Part shown: piece by piece, positions 43,854 through 52,827 of the stretch
How positions within the stretch are numbered: the first letter of the stretch is position 1
How the letters are laid out: every line of letters starts with the position of its first letter
Assembly (NCBI RefSeq): GCF_009765355.1
Contig: NZ_VTHK01000012.1
Coordinates: forward strand, 160,874 to 224,873
Reading direction: 5' to 3'
DNA: 64,000 bases
Origin: Amycolatopsis anabasis
GTDB taxonomy: Bacteria > Actinomycetota > Actinomycetes > Mycobacteriales > Pseudonocardiaceae
The notes under the pieces: model-generated
Told to the model about the DNA's origin: nothing
Databases searched by the model: none
What the model saw: only the letters and a program-made list of their open reading frames with translations
Program-made: the position numbers and the translations under genes

Positions 43854-44903
43854 ATGACAGATCAACTCACCGAGTTTCCCGAGGTCACCCTGCCTCAATG
43901 GCCGAGGCTCCTCACCGGCCTCGAAGTGCTGGAACGGGGTGAAGACGAGATCCAGATCGGCCTTGATCCCCGGCACGGCGTGATGGCCAGCGGGCTACCG
44001 CCCGATCTGGTCGCGGCGCTCCGCAGCCTGGACGGGACCAGGCGGACCGAAGCCCTGCTCGCGCTCGCCAAGAGCGAACACGTCGAGGAGCTTCGCGCGG
44101 TACTCACCGGGCTCACCCAGCTCGGCCTGATCGAGGACGCGGGGCCACCCGCGCGCCACCGGAGACCGGCCGCCGAAGCTGGCCTCTGGTCCCTGCGCTC
44201 CAGGCGGCCGCGCCAGGAGATCGCCACCCGTCGCGAGCACGCCGCGGTCGTCCTGCACGGCAGCGGCCGCCTGGCGATCGCGATGGCGACGCAACTCGCC
44301 GCGGCGGGGATCGGCCGCATCCACGTCGAAACGAGTGGCAACGTCACCGAGGAGGACCTGGGCTGCGGCTACGTCGAGTCGGACCTCGGCTCGTCCCGGG
44401 CGGCCGCGTCGATCGCGGCGATCCGGCGGACGAATCCGGCGACCAGGACCGGGCGCCTGCCCAGCGATCGGCGCCCCGAACTGGTCGTCCTCACCGACGC
44501 CGTCGTACCCGCACCCGAGGTCGTCTGCATGCTCGTCGCCGAAAGCGTGCCCCATCTGGCGGTGCGCATCCGCGATGGCCTGGGCATCGTTGGGCCGCTG
44601 GTCCTGCCAGGCCGGAGCAGTTGCCTGCGCTGCGCGGATCTCCATCGAACTGCTCTCGACGCATGTTGGCCGAAGGTCGCGAGCCAACTGGCCGGCCGGC
44701 GTCAGCAGGCCGATCTCGCCAGCGTGCACGCCACCGCGGCGATGGCGTGCGGCCAGGTCCTGCGGATCCTGAACCCGGGGGACGGCCCGCCGCCGGTGTG
44801 GAACGCGACCATCGAGATCGACACCTACGAAGGCACCATGGGCCGCACCGAATGGCCGCCGCATCCCGCCTGCACCTGCGAGGCCGCCCGCACCAACGCC
44901 TGA
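43854..44903 (+). CDS. E1-like/ThiF-type protein related to TOMM leader-peptide-binding cyclodehydratase subunits
   Basis: A 349-residue protein. The N-terminal ~100 residues resemble the peptide-clamp winged helix; residues ~120-300 are ThiF/E1-like with AAVVLHGSGRLAIAMATQLA. GRSSCLRCADLHRTALD and PHPACTCEA form a CxxC...CxC zinc site. No YcaO protein or precursor peptide is nearby, so a RiPP role cannot be claimed. By memory it corresponds to Rv3196, next to the ABC1 kinase and whiB7. ATG 43854. Confidence 0.85.
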   Translation: MTDQLTEFPEVTLPQWPRLLTGLEVLERGEDEIQIGLDPRHGVMASGLPPDLVAALRSLDGTRRTEALLALAKSEHVEELRAVLTGLTQLGLIEDAGPPARHRRPAAEAGLWSLRSRRPRQEIATRREHAAVVLHGSGRLAIAMATQLAAAGIGRIHVETSGNVTEEDLGCGYVESDLGSSRAAASIAAIRRTNPATRTGRLPSDRRPELVVLTDAVVPAPEVVCMLVAESVPHLAVRIRDGLGIVGPLVLPGRSSCLRCADLHRTALDACWPKVASQLAGRRQQADLASVHATAAMACGQVLRILNPGDGPPPVWNATIEIDTYEGTMGRTEWPPHPACTCEAARTNA

Positions 44904-45005
44904 CGAGCGCGTTCGGACGGTGCCGGCGTACGCGCGGTGGCGTAGATCGCAAGTCCTCCCTGGATCGGCTGCGCCGACCTTGATCGGCAAGGCAGAATCG
45001 CAGAG

Positions 45006-46352
45006 GTGAGCGATTATCGCGATTCGACCGATGACCGGACCGATGCCGTGATCCCTCGCCGGGCGGCGGCACGAACCGCGAAGCTGGCCAGCCTGCCGCT
45101 CGGTATCGCGGGCCGGGCGGTAGGCGGCTGGGGCAAGCGCCTCACCGGTCAAAGCGCCAAGGAGGTCAACGCGGCGCTCTCCGCCAAAGCGGCCGAGCAG
45201 TTGTTCGAGGTGCTCGGCACGCTCAAAGGCGGCGCGATGAAGTTCGGCCAAGCACTGAGCGTGTTCGAGGCCGCGGTGCCGGACGAGATGGCCGCGCCCT
45301 ACCGGGACGCCTTGACCAAGCTCCAGGCCGCCGCGCCGCCGATGCCGGCCCGGCAAACCCATCGAGTGCTCGCCGCGCAACTCGGCCGGGCCTGGCGGGA
45401 ACGATTCCGCGAGTTCAACGACGAACCAGCGGCCGCCGCCAGCATCGGGCAGGTCCACCGAGCGGTGTGGCACGACGGACGCGAAGTCGCGGTCAAGGTC
45501 CAGTACCCCGGCGCCGACGAGGCGCTACGCAGCGACCTTCGCCAGTTGCAGCGGTTCAGCCGCCTCTTTCAGGCCCTCATCCCGGGCACCGAGGTCAAAC
45601 CGCTGCTCGCCGAGCTTGCCGCGCGGATGAACGAGGAACTCGACTACCGCGCGGAGGCGGAGAACCAGCGTGGGTTCGCCAAAGCGTTTCACCGCGACCC
45701 GGAAGTGCTGATCCCCAAGGTGGTGGCGAGCGCGCCGAAGGTCGTCGTCAGCGAGTGGATCACCGGCACTCCACTCGCCAAAATCATCAAGGACGGGACG
45801 CCGGAAACCCGCAACAAGGTCGGCAGGTTGCTGGCGGAGTTTCACTATTCCTCGCCCGAGCGAGCCCGCCTGCTGCATTCGGACCCGCATCCCGGCAATT
45901 TCATGCTTCTCGACGACGGCCGGCTGTGCGTGATCGACTTCGGCGCGGTCGCCCGGTTGCCTCAGGGCATCCCCCGGCATCTCGGTGAGATGACCCGGCT
46001 CGCCCTCGACGGCCGCTCGAATGAACTGATGAAGCTCCTGCGCGATTCCGGCTTCATCCGGGCCGACACCGAATTGAGTGCCGATGACGTACTCGCATAT
46101 CTCGCTCCTTTCACCGAGCCGTTGGCGACCGAACGCTTTCATTTCACCCGCCGCTGGATGCAGCGGCAGGCAGGGCGGGTGGGCGACACCCGCGGCCAGG
46201 ACTTCCGCACCGGCCGCTCGCTGAACCTCCCCCCGGAATATCTGCTGATCCACCGGGTAACGGCGGGGTCGACGGGAATCCTGTGCCAGCTCGACGCGGA
46301 GATCCCCGCACGAGCCATTGTGGAGCGGTGGCAGCCGGGATTCGCCGACTGA
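45006..46352 (+). CDS. ABC1/UbiB-family atypical kinase
   Basis: A 448-residue ABC1 (AarF/UbiB/ADCK) protein. The KxGQ motif is in KGGAMKFGQALSVFEAAVP, AAASIGQVHRAVWHDGREVA is the Ala-rich nucleotide loop, the Lys is in VAVKVQYPGAD, and HSDPHPGNFMLLDDGRLCVI with DFGAVARLP gives the catalytic loop and DFG. By memory it corresponds to Rv3197, reported to be under WhiB7 control and linked to drug tolerance. GTG start. Confidence 0.93.
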   Translation: MSDYRDSTDDRTDAVIPRRAAARTAKLASLPLGIAGRAVGGWGKRLTGQSAKEVNAALSAKAAEQLFEVLGTLKGGAMKFGQALSVFEAAVPDEMAAPYRDALTKLQAAAPPMPARQTHRVLAAQLGRAWRERFREFNDEPAAAASIGQVHRAVWHDGREVAVKVQYPGADEALRSDLRQLQRFSRLFQALIPGTEVKPLLAELAARMNEELDYRAEAENQRGFAKAFHRDPEVLIPKVVASAPKVVVSEWITGTPLAKIIKDGTPETRNKVGRLLAEFHYSSPERARLLHSDPHPGNFMLLDDGRLCVIDFGAVARLPQGIPRHLGEMTRLALDGRSNELMKLLRDSGFIRADTELSADDVLAYLAPFTEPLATERFHFTRRWMQRQAGRVGDTRGQDFRTGRSLNLPPEYLLIHRVTAGSTGILCQLDAEIPARAIVERWQPGFAD

Positions 46353-46480
46353 CACTTCTCAACCGGCGAGTTGTCCACAGCCGCGCGGAAAATCGCACGA
46401 AATGACCACTCGCGCCGCGAGTTGTCCACATTTCCCCGAGCCCGGTTCCATCCCGACGAGCGCACGAGCAAGCTCGACTC

Positions 46481-47428
46481 ATGACCCACACAACACGCGC
46501 CTACGAAACGGCGCTCAACAGCACCGCATTAGACGACATCATCACGACAGCTCAGCTGCGCAAGATGGGGATGTCCGACAGCACGATCGCGGCGAGATGC
46601 CGGCCCGACGGTCCGTGGCGGCGACTGCTGCCCGGCGTGATTCTGTTGAGTGGTGGAGAACCCACCCGCCGCCAGCAACTTCGCGCCGCGATCGCGCGAG
46701 CCGGCCCGGAATCGGTGATCACCGGAATCGACGCTCTGTGCGCATACGGGATGAGCATGCCGTTACCCCCACGGGTGCGTCTGCTCGTTCCTTCCTCCCG
46801 GCGGATGCAGACGCAGGAATTCCTGGTCCTGGAAAGAACTTCCCGCGTACCGCAACCGGTATTCCTGGAAGGGCTACCGTTCGCGCCGCCGACCCGGGCC
46901 ACGTTGGACGTCGCCCGGCAGGCGCACGATCCGGACGTGCTCCGGCGGCTGGTGACGTTGCCCGTCTACTACGGACTGTGCACGGCGGAACAGTTGCGTG
47001 CCGAACTCGACGCCGGCAGCCAGCGTGGCTCGGCGGCGGTTCGTGCTCTGTTGCGCCATCTCGGTTCCATGGGCGACACCTATGTCCAGGGGCTGGCCCG
47101 TCGCCTGGTCAAACGCGCCCCGCTGCCCGCGCCGGAATGGAACGTGACGGTCCGCGACATTCGCGGCCGGCCGATCGGCCACGTGGATGCGTGGTGGCAC
47201 GACGTCGCGGTGGGCTGGCAGTTCGGCGCGCAGGGTTGCCCGGAAACCGAGCCGAAGATGACGCACCTGGCGCTGACCGCGGCCGGAGTGATCCTGGTTC
47301 GCACCAGGCCGGAACGGCTGCATGAAGAACCCGAAGCCGTCATCCGCGAACTGACCAGCGCGTTCGGCGAGGGGACTCGTCGGCCACGGCCTCGGATTCA
47401 GCCCCACGGTATGGAGCGCGCGGCATGA
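46481..47428 (+). CDS. AbiEi-like winged helix plus degenerate DUF559 nuclease-fold protein
   Basis: A 315-residue protein similar to the gene at 52828-53790 from end to end. The N-terminus (ITTAQLRKMGMSDSTIAARC, PWRRLLPGVILLSG) is an AbiEi-like winged helix. The C-terminus aligns with a DUF559/Vsr-type endonuclease fold, but the active-site ExD seen as WEID in the paralogue reads WQFG here, so it should be catalytically dead. Two such proteins suggest a structural or regulatory role. Confidence 0.72.
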   Translation: MTHTTRAYETALNSTALDDIITTAQLRKMGMSDSTIAARCRPDGPWRRLLPGVILLSGGEPTRRQQLRAAIARAGPESVITGIDALCAYGMSMPLPPRVRLLVPSSRRMQTQEFLVLERTSRVPQPVFLEGLPFAPPTRATLDVARQAHDPDVLRRLVTLPVYYGLCTAEQLRAELDAGSQRGSAAVRALLRHLGSMGDTYVQGLARRLVKRAPLPAPEWNVTVRDIRGRPIGHVDAWWHDVAVGWQFGAQGCPETEPKMTHLALTAAGVILVRTRPERLHEEPEAVIRELTSAFGEGTRRPRPRIQPHGMERAA

Positions 47429-47450
47429 TCCGGGCACGCGCTGAGCAAGC

Positions 47451-47636
47451 TCACCAGTATTCGCCAGGGAGTTTTCCTTCGATGTCGCGAGCGTGCTCGC
47501 GGGCGCAGGCAGGGCAGAGCCACCGCAGGGTTCCGCGATCCCGCTCGGCGACCCAGGCCAGCGCCGCGACCGGGTCGGCATCGGGATCTCGGACGGCCCC
47601 ACAGCGGAAGCACGCCGCAGGCGCGGTTTCCGTCAC
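47451..47636 (-). CDS. Small zinc-ribbon protein, 61 aa
   Basis: A 61-residue protein with ACFRCGAVRDPD and WLCPACAREHARD, a two-CxxC zinc ribbon. The ATG overlaps the stop of the methyltransferase (ATGA). Its partner is unknown; zinc ribbons of this type often bind nucleic acid or stabilise a complex. Confidence 0.85.
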   Translation of the reverse strand: MTETAPAACFRCGAVRDPDADPVAALAWVAERDRGTLRWLCPACAREHARDIEGKLPGEYW

Positions 47637-48526
47637 GGCTTACGTCCATAGTGGATGGTGTGCGAGGTGAGCAGGTACAAATCGTCCCGGTTGCCGAGGA
47701 ACTCGGCGGCGTCCGGATCGAGCAGCCGCCGCACCACGTTCCGATCGTCTTCACCGAGGTGGTCAGCGGCCGTGTCGGCGAGCCATTCGATCTGGCCCAC
47801 CACGTACGCGCGCAACGCGGCAGATGCGGGAGCGGGGTGATCGATCAGAGTGCTGAACGAACCAACGTCGATCAGGCCGGCACGATTCAGTGCTTCGCTC
47901 CAGCCGTAAGGCATGCGCACCGAGCCGGGCATGGCGGTGCGCATGTCGAGGAACCATCGGGCGCGTCCGGCCAGCAGCCGCTGCTCCAGCCCCGGCTCGC
48001 CGACACCGAGATCCCACGGCAGGCACCGGGTGTCCAGGCCGCCTTCGCCCAGGGCGAGAATTCCCGCCCGGCGCAGCATCCCGGTCAGGGTGGCCACGGC
48101 GGCCTGCTGATCCGGCAGGTGGTGCACCAGCCCGGACGCCCACACCAGGTCGGCGGGCGGGACGTGTTCGGGCAAGTCCTCGGCAGCGGCGTCGGCGTGC
48201 ACCGTCTCGATGCGCACGGCTTGTCCATCGCTGACGCCGGACACCGCGGCGGTGGCCGTCTCGGTGGCGGCGGCGAGCAGTTCCGGAACGGCGTCGACCA
48301 GTACCAGGCGGCCGCCAGCCTGCTTGCTCAGCACGGTGGCCAGGGCGGCACTCATTCCACCGGCCCCTGAACCGACGTCGACCACGGTCGCGCCCGCGGG
48401 AAGGCCTCCGGTGAGGCGCGCGGCGGCCTCGGCGAGCGCCTCGGCGTCCAGTTCGTCAGCCCTGCGCAAAGCCGGCAACCGCTCGGCCCAGTCCACGTCA
48501 TCGTGCGTATGTGCCACGGCCCCCAT
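47633..48526 (-). CDS. Class I SAM-dependent methyltransferase
   Basis: A 297-residue methyltransferase. Motif I is VVDVGSGAGGMSAAL, with LVLVDAVPELL (acidic loop) and ADLVWASGLVHHLPDQQAAV (motif IV). The substrate is unknown. The gene overlaps the zinc-ribbon gene, suggesting joint function. Confidence 0.9.
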   Translation of the reverse strand: MGAVAHTHDDVDWAERLPALRRADELDAEALAEAAARLTGGLPAGATVVDVGSGAGGMSAALATVLSKQAGGRLVLVDAVPELLAAATETATAAVSGVSDGQAVRIETVHADAAAEDLPEHVPPADLVWASGLVHHLPDQQAAVATLTGMLRRAGILALGEGGLDTRCLPWDLGVGEPGLEQRLLAGRARWFLDMRTAMPGSVRMPYGWSEALNRAGLIDVGSFSTLIDHPAPASAALRAYVVGQIEWLADTAADHLGEDDRNVVRRLLDPDAAEFLGNRDDLYLLTSHTIHYGRKP

Positions 48527-48544
48527 CTAACACCGGCTCCGGGA

Positions 48545-48597
48545 GCGAGCAAGGGACCTTTGCTGCCGTTGAACGGTAGTAAAGGTCCCTTGCTCCG
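48545..48597. repeat. AAGGGACC hairpin element, copy 6
   Basis: GAGCAAGGGACCTTTGCTGC pairs with AGTAAAGGTCCCTTGCTC. It lies between the minus-strand small gene (stop 48611) and the methyltransferase start (48526). Confidence 0.8.
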
Positions 48598-48610
48598 GTC
48601 TCCGGACGGA

Positions 48611-48745
48611 TTAGCGCCGGGCCCGGCGGGTGATCCAGCGGGCTATCCGGTGTCCGGCGCGGGCGCCGACTCGCGCCCGCTGCGTGTGGATGGCCTCTTC
48701 CAACTCCCGTATTCGGGCTCTGGCCAGTTCTTCATAGATCAACAT
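48611..48745 (-). CDS. Small basic protein downstream of whiB7
   Basis: A 44-residue helical, Arg-rich protein beginning MLIYEELARARIRELEEAIH. ATG 48745 has AAGGAG nine bases upstream. An alternative start at 48835 would overlap the whiB7 stop as ATGA and give 74 residues. Placement suggests cotranscription with whiB7, so it may be part of the same stress response. No function known. Confidence 0.6.
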   Translation of the reverse strand: MLIYEELARARIRELEEAIHTQRARVGARAGHRIARWITRRARR

Positions 48746-48831
48746 TTCGGTAATCTCCTTGATCATGGTGGGCGCTGCGCTCGGACGGCCGAGCGTCGCG
48801 TTGTGCTTTCGGGTGGTGACTGGCGCGACGG

Positions 48832-49230
48832 TCATGCGGCCGCGCTCCGCTGTTCGCGTGCGGGTTGCTCGGCGGGCTGTTCCGCGACGGGCTGCTCGGC
48901 GACGGCGTTCTTGCGCGGACGCCCCCGGGGCCGCTTCCTCGCGACCACGGCACCGCGCTCGAAGATCTCGCCGCCCCAGACGCCCCACGGCTCGCGGCGG
49001 GCCAGCGCGCCGGCCAGGCACGCCGCCCGGACCGGGCAGTCCGCGCAGAAGCGCTTGGCCTGCTCCAGGTCCGCCGGGGACTCGGCGAACCAGAGGTCCG
49101 CGTCACCGGTCCGGCAGGGCAAGTCGCGATCGGGCGACGCGACGGTGTCGAGCAGCTCACCGACTCCCAGGCTGTCGGTGAGTCCGTCGGGTAACGCCCT
49201 CTCTGACGCGAAGGCGATTGCCGAAGACAT
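48832..49230 (-). CDS. whiB7: WhiB7 redox-sensing antibiotic-resistance regulator
   Basis: A 132-residue WhiB-like protein. Four cysteines (DLPCRTGDAD, CADCPVRAACLAG) ligate a [4Fe-4S] cluster; EPWGVWGGE is the sigma-contact turn, and RPRGRPRKN is the AT-hook unique to WhiB7. It binds sigma-A and turns on intrinsic resistance genes under ribosome-targeting drugs. ATG 49230 has GGAG eight bases upstream. It has a ~400-nt leader with an upstream ORF and an intrinsic terminator. Confidence 0.95.
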   Translation of the reverse strand: MSSAIAFASERALPDGLTDSLGVGELLDTVASPDRDLPCRTGDADLWFAESPADLEQAKRFCADCPVRAACLAGALARREPWGVWGGEIFERGAVVARKRPRGRPRKNAVAEQPVAEQPAEQPAREQRSAAA

Positions 49231-49292
49231 TTCCCGTTCTCCTTTGTGTCGTAACGGTTTTTGGTTGGTGGATGTGGACACTGCTGAACCCC

Positions 49293-49340
49293 AAAAAACA
49301 CGAAGGCCGCGGTACCGATGTACGGTTCCGCGGCCTCCGT
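49293..49340 (-). terminator. whiB7 leader attenuator (intrinsic terminator)
   Basis: On the minus strand a 17-bp stem (ACGGAGGCCGCGGAACC with GGTACCGCGGCCTTCGT, one mismatch, one G:U) is followed by GTTTTTT, ending 62 bp before the whiB7 start. The stem begins 21 nt after the stop of the upstream ORF. This is the layout of translation-coupled attenuation known for whiB7/wblC leaders. Confidence 0.9.
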
Positions 49341-49361
49341 GAGCCTCTCGTCCTGACGGTG

Positions 49362-49640
49362 TCAGGGACTTCGCTCCGGTCGAGACAACGGAACACAGAA
49401 CTGCTTGATCTGCACCAAATCGGCGGTGGACGGGTTGAAGGCCGGGCGAGCGGCTTCGGCGAGGGACACAAGGGTCCCGTCATAACGGTGACGACGCGGG
49501 GCGATGAGGCCACTGGTCATCACTTGCCGTCGCTCATTGGCTCCGAACATGGCGGTGCCCTGGCCGGTCAACGCGCCTTTCCCGCTCGCGCAGGACAGCG
49601 TGGTGCCAGGGTTGCCGATCATCGTGAAGTTCTTCATCAC
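49362..49640 (-). CDS. Upstream ORF of the whiB7 leader, 92 aa
   Basis: A 92-codon frame starting GTG 49640 (ATG 49637 also possible), with AGGAGGT six bases before the GTG. It begins MMKNFTMIGNPGTTLSCASG and ends VPLSRPERSP, with no domain or membrane segment. Its stop lies 21 nt before the attenuator stem. It is probably a regulatory leader, not a functional protein: slow translation under antibiotics would change folding downstream. It is longer than the short leaders I recall for mycobacterial whiB7. Confidence 0.65.
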   Translation of the reverse strand: MMKNFTMIGNPGTTLSCASGKGALTGQGTAMFGANERRQVMTSGLIAPRRHRYDGTLVSLAEAARPAFNPSTADLVQIKQFCVPLSRPERSP

Positions 49641-49836
49641 CTTGGCACCTCCTCTCGCTGTCCGACGCCCGTCGCCCCAGTCGACAAGCGGATTCTCCCC
49701 GGGCTCTTCACCCGCGCCTGTGCAGGCTATTGCCCACGAGCACACCGGGGCAACTTATTTTCCCTAAATCTCTCCTTGGCGGCGAAGATCGCCTCCGACC
49801 AGCGGTTCTGCCGCGCGGATCAGGGCCGAAACGCGG

Positions 49837-51921
49837 TCAAGAGTGATCGCCCTCGCGGACCACCGCGAGCACCTCGGCGCCGAACCGCTCCAGCTTGGTC
49901 GGCCCGATGCCCGAGATCGACACCAGCGCCCCGTTGTCGGTCGGCCGCTGTTCGGCGATCGCCACCAGGGTGGCGTCAGTGAAGACGACGTAGGCGGGGA
50001 CCTTGAGCTCCCTCGCCCGCTCCACCCGCCAGTTCTTCAACCGCTCAAGCAGGTCTTCGTCCACGTTGGATGGGCACTTGCCGCACCGTCCGAGCTTGAT
50101 GTCCAGCGTCTCGGTGAGCGGTCCGCCGCAGACCCGGCAGCGCGGCTTCGGGCCCGAACCCATACCGGATTTGGCTCGCCCGACCTTGGCCGCCGGGTGA
50201 TCCTCCGGCAGCAGGCCGTAGAGGAACCTGCTCCGCCTCCGAAGGCGCCGGCTACCCGGATGCCGGGACAGGGACCAGGAAAGCCACAGATGTTCCCGTG
50301 CCCGGGTCACCCCCACGTAGAAGAGCCGGCGCTCCTCCTCGATCGCGTTGTCGTCACCGTCGGCGTGCTGGATCGGCATCGTGCCCTCGGCGAGCCCGAC
50401 CAGGAACACCGCGTCCCACTCCAGCCCCTTGGCGGCGTGCAGCGAGGCGAGCGTGACGCCTTCCACCGTCGGCGGGTGCTGGGCAGCGGCACGCTGGTCG
50501 AGTTCGGCGACGAACCGCCCCAGATCCGCGCCCTCGACCGTGGCCGACAGCTCCTCGGCGACCTCGACGAGGGAGAGCAGCGCATCCCAGCGTTCCTTCG
50601 CCGCACCCCCCGCCGGAGGTTGTTCGGTCAGGCCGACCCCGGCGAGCACCCGCCGGACCGTGGTGACCAGGTCGTCGTCCGCGGCGCCCGTCGCGGTGCG
50701 GAGCGCGGCCATCGCCTGTCGTACCTCGCGCCGATCGAAGAACCGTTCGCCGCCTCGGACGAGGTACGGGATCTCCGCCTCGGCGAGAGCCTGCTCGTAG
50801 GCCTCGGACTGCGCGTTCACCCGGTAGAGGACCGCGATCTGGCTGGCGGCGACTCCGATGTCGAGCAGTTGCCGGATCCGGGCGGCCACCGCGGCGGCTT
50901 CGGTGGGCTCGTCCTCGAATTCGGCGAACCGCGGCTCAGGTCCCTCGGGCCGCTGGCCGAGCAGGCGCAGGCGCGACCCCGCCGGTCGGCCGCGCGCGGC
51001 CCCGATCACCTTGTTGGCCAGCGAGACGACCTGCGGAGTCGACCGGTAGTCCCGCTCGAGGCGGACGACCGTGGCCTCGGGGAATCGACGGGTGAATTCC
51101 AGCAGCGGGCGGGGGGACGCGCCGCCGAACGAGTAGATCGTCTGGTTGGCGTCGCCGACCACGGTCAGGTCGTCGCGTCCGCCGAGCCACGCGTCCAGCA
51201 GCCGCTGCTGCAGCGGGGTCACGTCCTGGTATTCGTCGACGACGAAGCAGCGGTAGCGGTCGCGGAACTCCTGAGCGACTTCCCCGTGCTCCTCGAGCAC
51301 CGCGGTGGTGTGCAGCAGGAGGTCGTCGAAGTCGAGCAGCTGAGCCGAGTTCTTGATCTTCTCGTAGCCCCGGTAGACCTCGGCGACGCGAGCGGCGGGG
51401 GCGGGGATGTCCCGTTGTGTCCGGGCGGCGACCGCGGGATAGTCGTCCGGGCTGACCAGCGAGGCCTTCGCCCACTCGATCTCCCCGGCCAGGTCGCGCA
51501 GGATCTCCGCCTCGGTGCCGACCCCGGCACGCTGGGCGGCCTGTCCGACGAACCGCAACTTGCCTTCGAGCAGGTCCCAGGGCCGGTCGCCGACCACTCG
51601 CGGCCAGAAGTACCGCAGCTGGCGACGGGCGGCGGCGTGGAAGGTGAGCGCCTGCGCGCCGTCCACGCCGAGACCGCGCAACCGGGAGCGCATCTCCCCC
51701 GCGGCGCGGGCGGTGAAAGTCACCGCGAGCACCTGACCAGCGGCAACATGTCCGGAGCGAATCAGGTGGGCGATGCGGTGCGTGATGGTTCGCGTCTTCC
51801 CGGTACCGGCGCCGGCCAGCACGCAAACCGGCCCGCGCGGCGCGCTGGCGGCGGCTCGTTGCTCGGGGTCCAGGCCGTCCAGCAGCCCCGGCCTGGTCTT
51901 GGAGGCAGGTGCGCTAACCAC
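49837..51921 (-). CDS. uvrD2: ATP-dependent DNA helicase UvrD2
   Basis: A ~694-residue SF1A helicase. Walker A is [12 protein letters not shown], motif [14 protein letters not shown], motif [23 protein letters not shown] and [17 protein letters not shown]. The four-Cys motif CRVCGG...CGKC and a C-terminal HRDC domain distinguish UvrD2. GTG 51921 is preferred (GAGG eight bases upstream) over GTG 51966. By memory it corresponds to Rv3198c. It is divergent from the DUF4191 gene. Confidence 0.95.
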   Translation of the reverse strand: MVSAPASKTRPGLLDGLDPEQRAAASAPRGPVCVLAGAGTGKTRTITHRIAHLIRSGHVAAGQVLAVTFTARAAGEMRSRLRGLGVDGAQALTFHAAARRQLRYFWPRVVGDRPWDLLEGKLRFVGQAAQRAGVGTEAEILRDLAGEIEWAKASLVSPDDYPAVAARTQRDIPAPAARVAEVYRGYEKIKNSAQLLDFDDLLLHTTAVLEEHGEVAQEFRDRYRCFVVDEYQDVTPLQQRLLDAWLGGRDDLTVVGDANQTIYSFGGASPRPLLEFTRRFPEATVVRLERDYRSTPQVVSLANKVIGAARGRPAGSRLRLLGQRPEGPEPRFAEFEDEPTEAAAVAARIRQLLDIGVAASQIAVLYRVNAQSEAYEQALAEAEIPYLVRGGERFFDRREVRQAMAALRTATGAADDDLVTTVRRVLAGVGLTEQPPAGGAAKERWDALLSLVEVAEELSATVEGADLGRFVAELDQRAAAQHPPTVEGVTLASLHAAKGLEWDAVFLVGLAEGTMPIQHADGDDNAIEEERRLFYVGVTRAREHLWLSWSLSRHPGSRRLRRRSRFLYGLLPEDHPAAKVGRAKSGMGSGPKPRCRVCGGPLTETLDIKLGRCGKCPSNVDEDLLERLKNWRVERARELKVPAYVVFTDATLVAIAEQRPTDNGALVSISGIGPTKLERFGAEVLAVVREGDHS

Positions 51922-51986
51922 CGATGCATCCTCGCAGAGGGGGCCGACGGCGGTGAGGGTGCCCACCCGGCCGTATCCTGGTTCAT

Positions 51987-52715
51987 ATGGCGGGAAAGCA
52001 GGACAAAGAGGCTGCCAGGCAGGCCAAGAAGGAGAAGCGTGCGGCGAGCAAGGCTCGGCGCGGCCAGATCTTCGAAGCGTTCAAGATGCAGCGCAAGGAA
52101 GACAAGGCGCTCATCCCGTGGATGCTCGGCTCGTTCCTCGTCGTCGCGGGCGTGGTGTTCGGGCTCGGATTCATCTTCGGCATCCAGTGGATGCTGCTGC
52201 CGGTCGGCATCCTGCTCGGGCTGCTCGCCGCTGTGATCATCTTCGGCCGGCGGGTGCAGAAGACGGTGTACACGAAGGCCGACGGCCAGCCGGGCGCCGC
52301 CGCGTGGGCACTGGACAACCTGCGCGGCCGGTGGCGGGTGACCCAGACGGTCGCGGCCACGACGCAGCTCGACGCGGTGCACCGGGTGCTCGGCGGGCCC
52401 GGGGTGATTCTCGTGGCCGAAGGCGCGCCGCACCGCGTTAAGGGCCTGCTCGCGCAGGAGAAGAAGCGCGTGTCCAGGCTGGTCGGCGAGACCCCGATCT
52501 ACGACGTCATCATCGGGCACGAGGAAAACCAGGTCCCGCTGCGCAAGCTCCAGGGCTACCTGATGAAGCTCCCGCGCAACCTGAAACCCGCCCAGGTCGA
52601 CGCGCTCGAGGCGAAGCTGGCCGCGCTCGGCAACCGAGGTGCCGCCATGCCCAAGGGCCCGATGCCGCAGGGCGCCAAGATGCGCAACGTCCAGCGCACC
52701 ATCCGCCGCCGCTGA
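51987..52715 (+). CDS. DUF4191 membrane protein
   Basis: A 242-residue protein with a basic N-terminus, two membrane helices ([20 protein letters not shown] and [18 protein letters not shown]) and a cytoplasmic domain ([19 protein letters not shown]). It is the DUF4191 family; by memory Rv2219, next to RDD and glnA in mycobacteria. Function unknown. Confidence 0.92.
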   Translation: MAGKQDKEAARQAKKEKRAASKARRGQIFEAFKMQRKEDKALIPWMLGSFLVVAGVVFGLGFIFGIQWMLLPVGILLGLLAAVIIFGRRVQKTVYTKADGQPGAAAWALDNLRGRWRVTQTVAATTQLDAVHRVLGGPGVILVAEGAPHRVKGLLAQEKKRVSRLVGETPIYDVIIGHEENQVPLRKLQGYLMKLPRNLKPAQVDALEAKLAALGNRGAAMPKGPMPQGAKMRNVQRTIRRR

Positions 52716-52719
52716 CGCG

Positions 52720-52775
52720 CAGTAGGAAGGGACCTTCGCTACCGATTTTCGGCAGTGAAGGTCCCTTCCTACTGT
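52720..52775. repeat. AAGGGACC hairpin element, copy 7
   Basis: AGTAGGAAGGGACCTTC pairs with GAAGGTCCCTTCCTACT around ~20 bases that can pair further. It directly follows the DUF4191 stop at 52715. Confidence 0.85.
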
Positions 52776-52827
52776 TCTGGGAGCCCGAAACACCGGAACT
52801 GTCGGTGTGTAGTCACACCATGACCGC

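Noticed and set aside
43854..44903. RiPP (thiazole/oxazole) biosynthetic cluster
   Set aside because: No YcaO, dehydrogenase, transporter or precursor peptide adjoins the E1-like gene.
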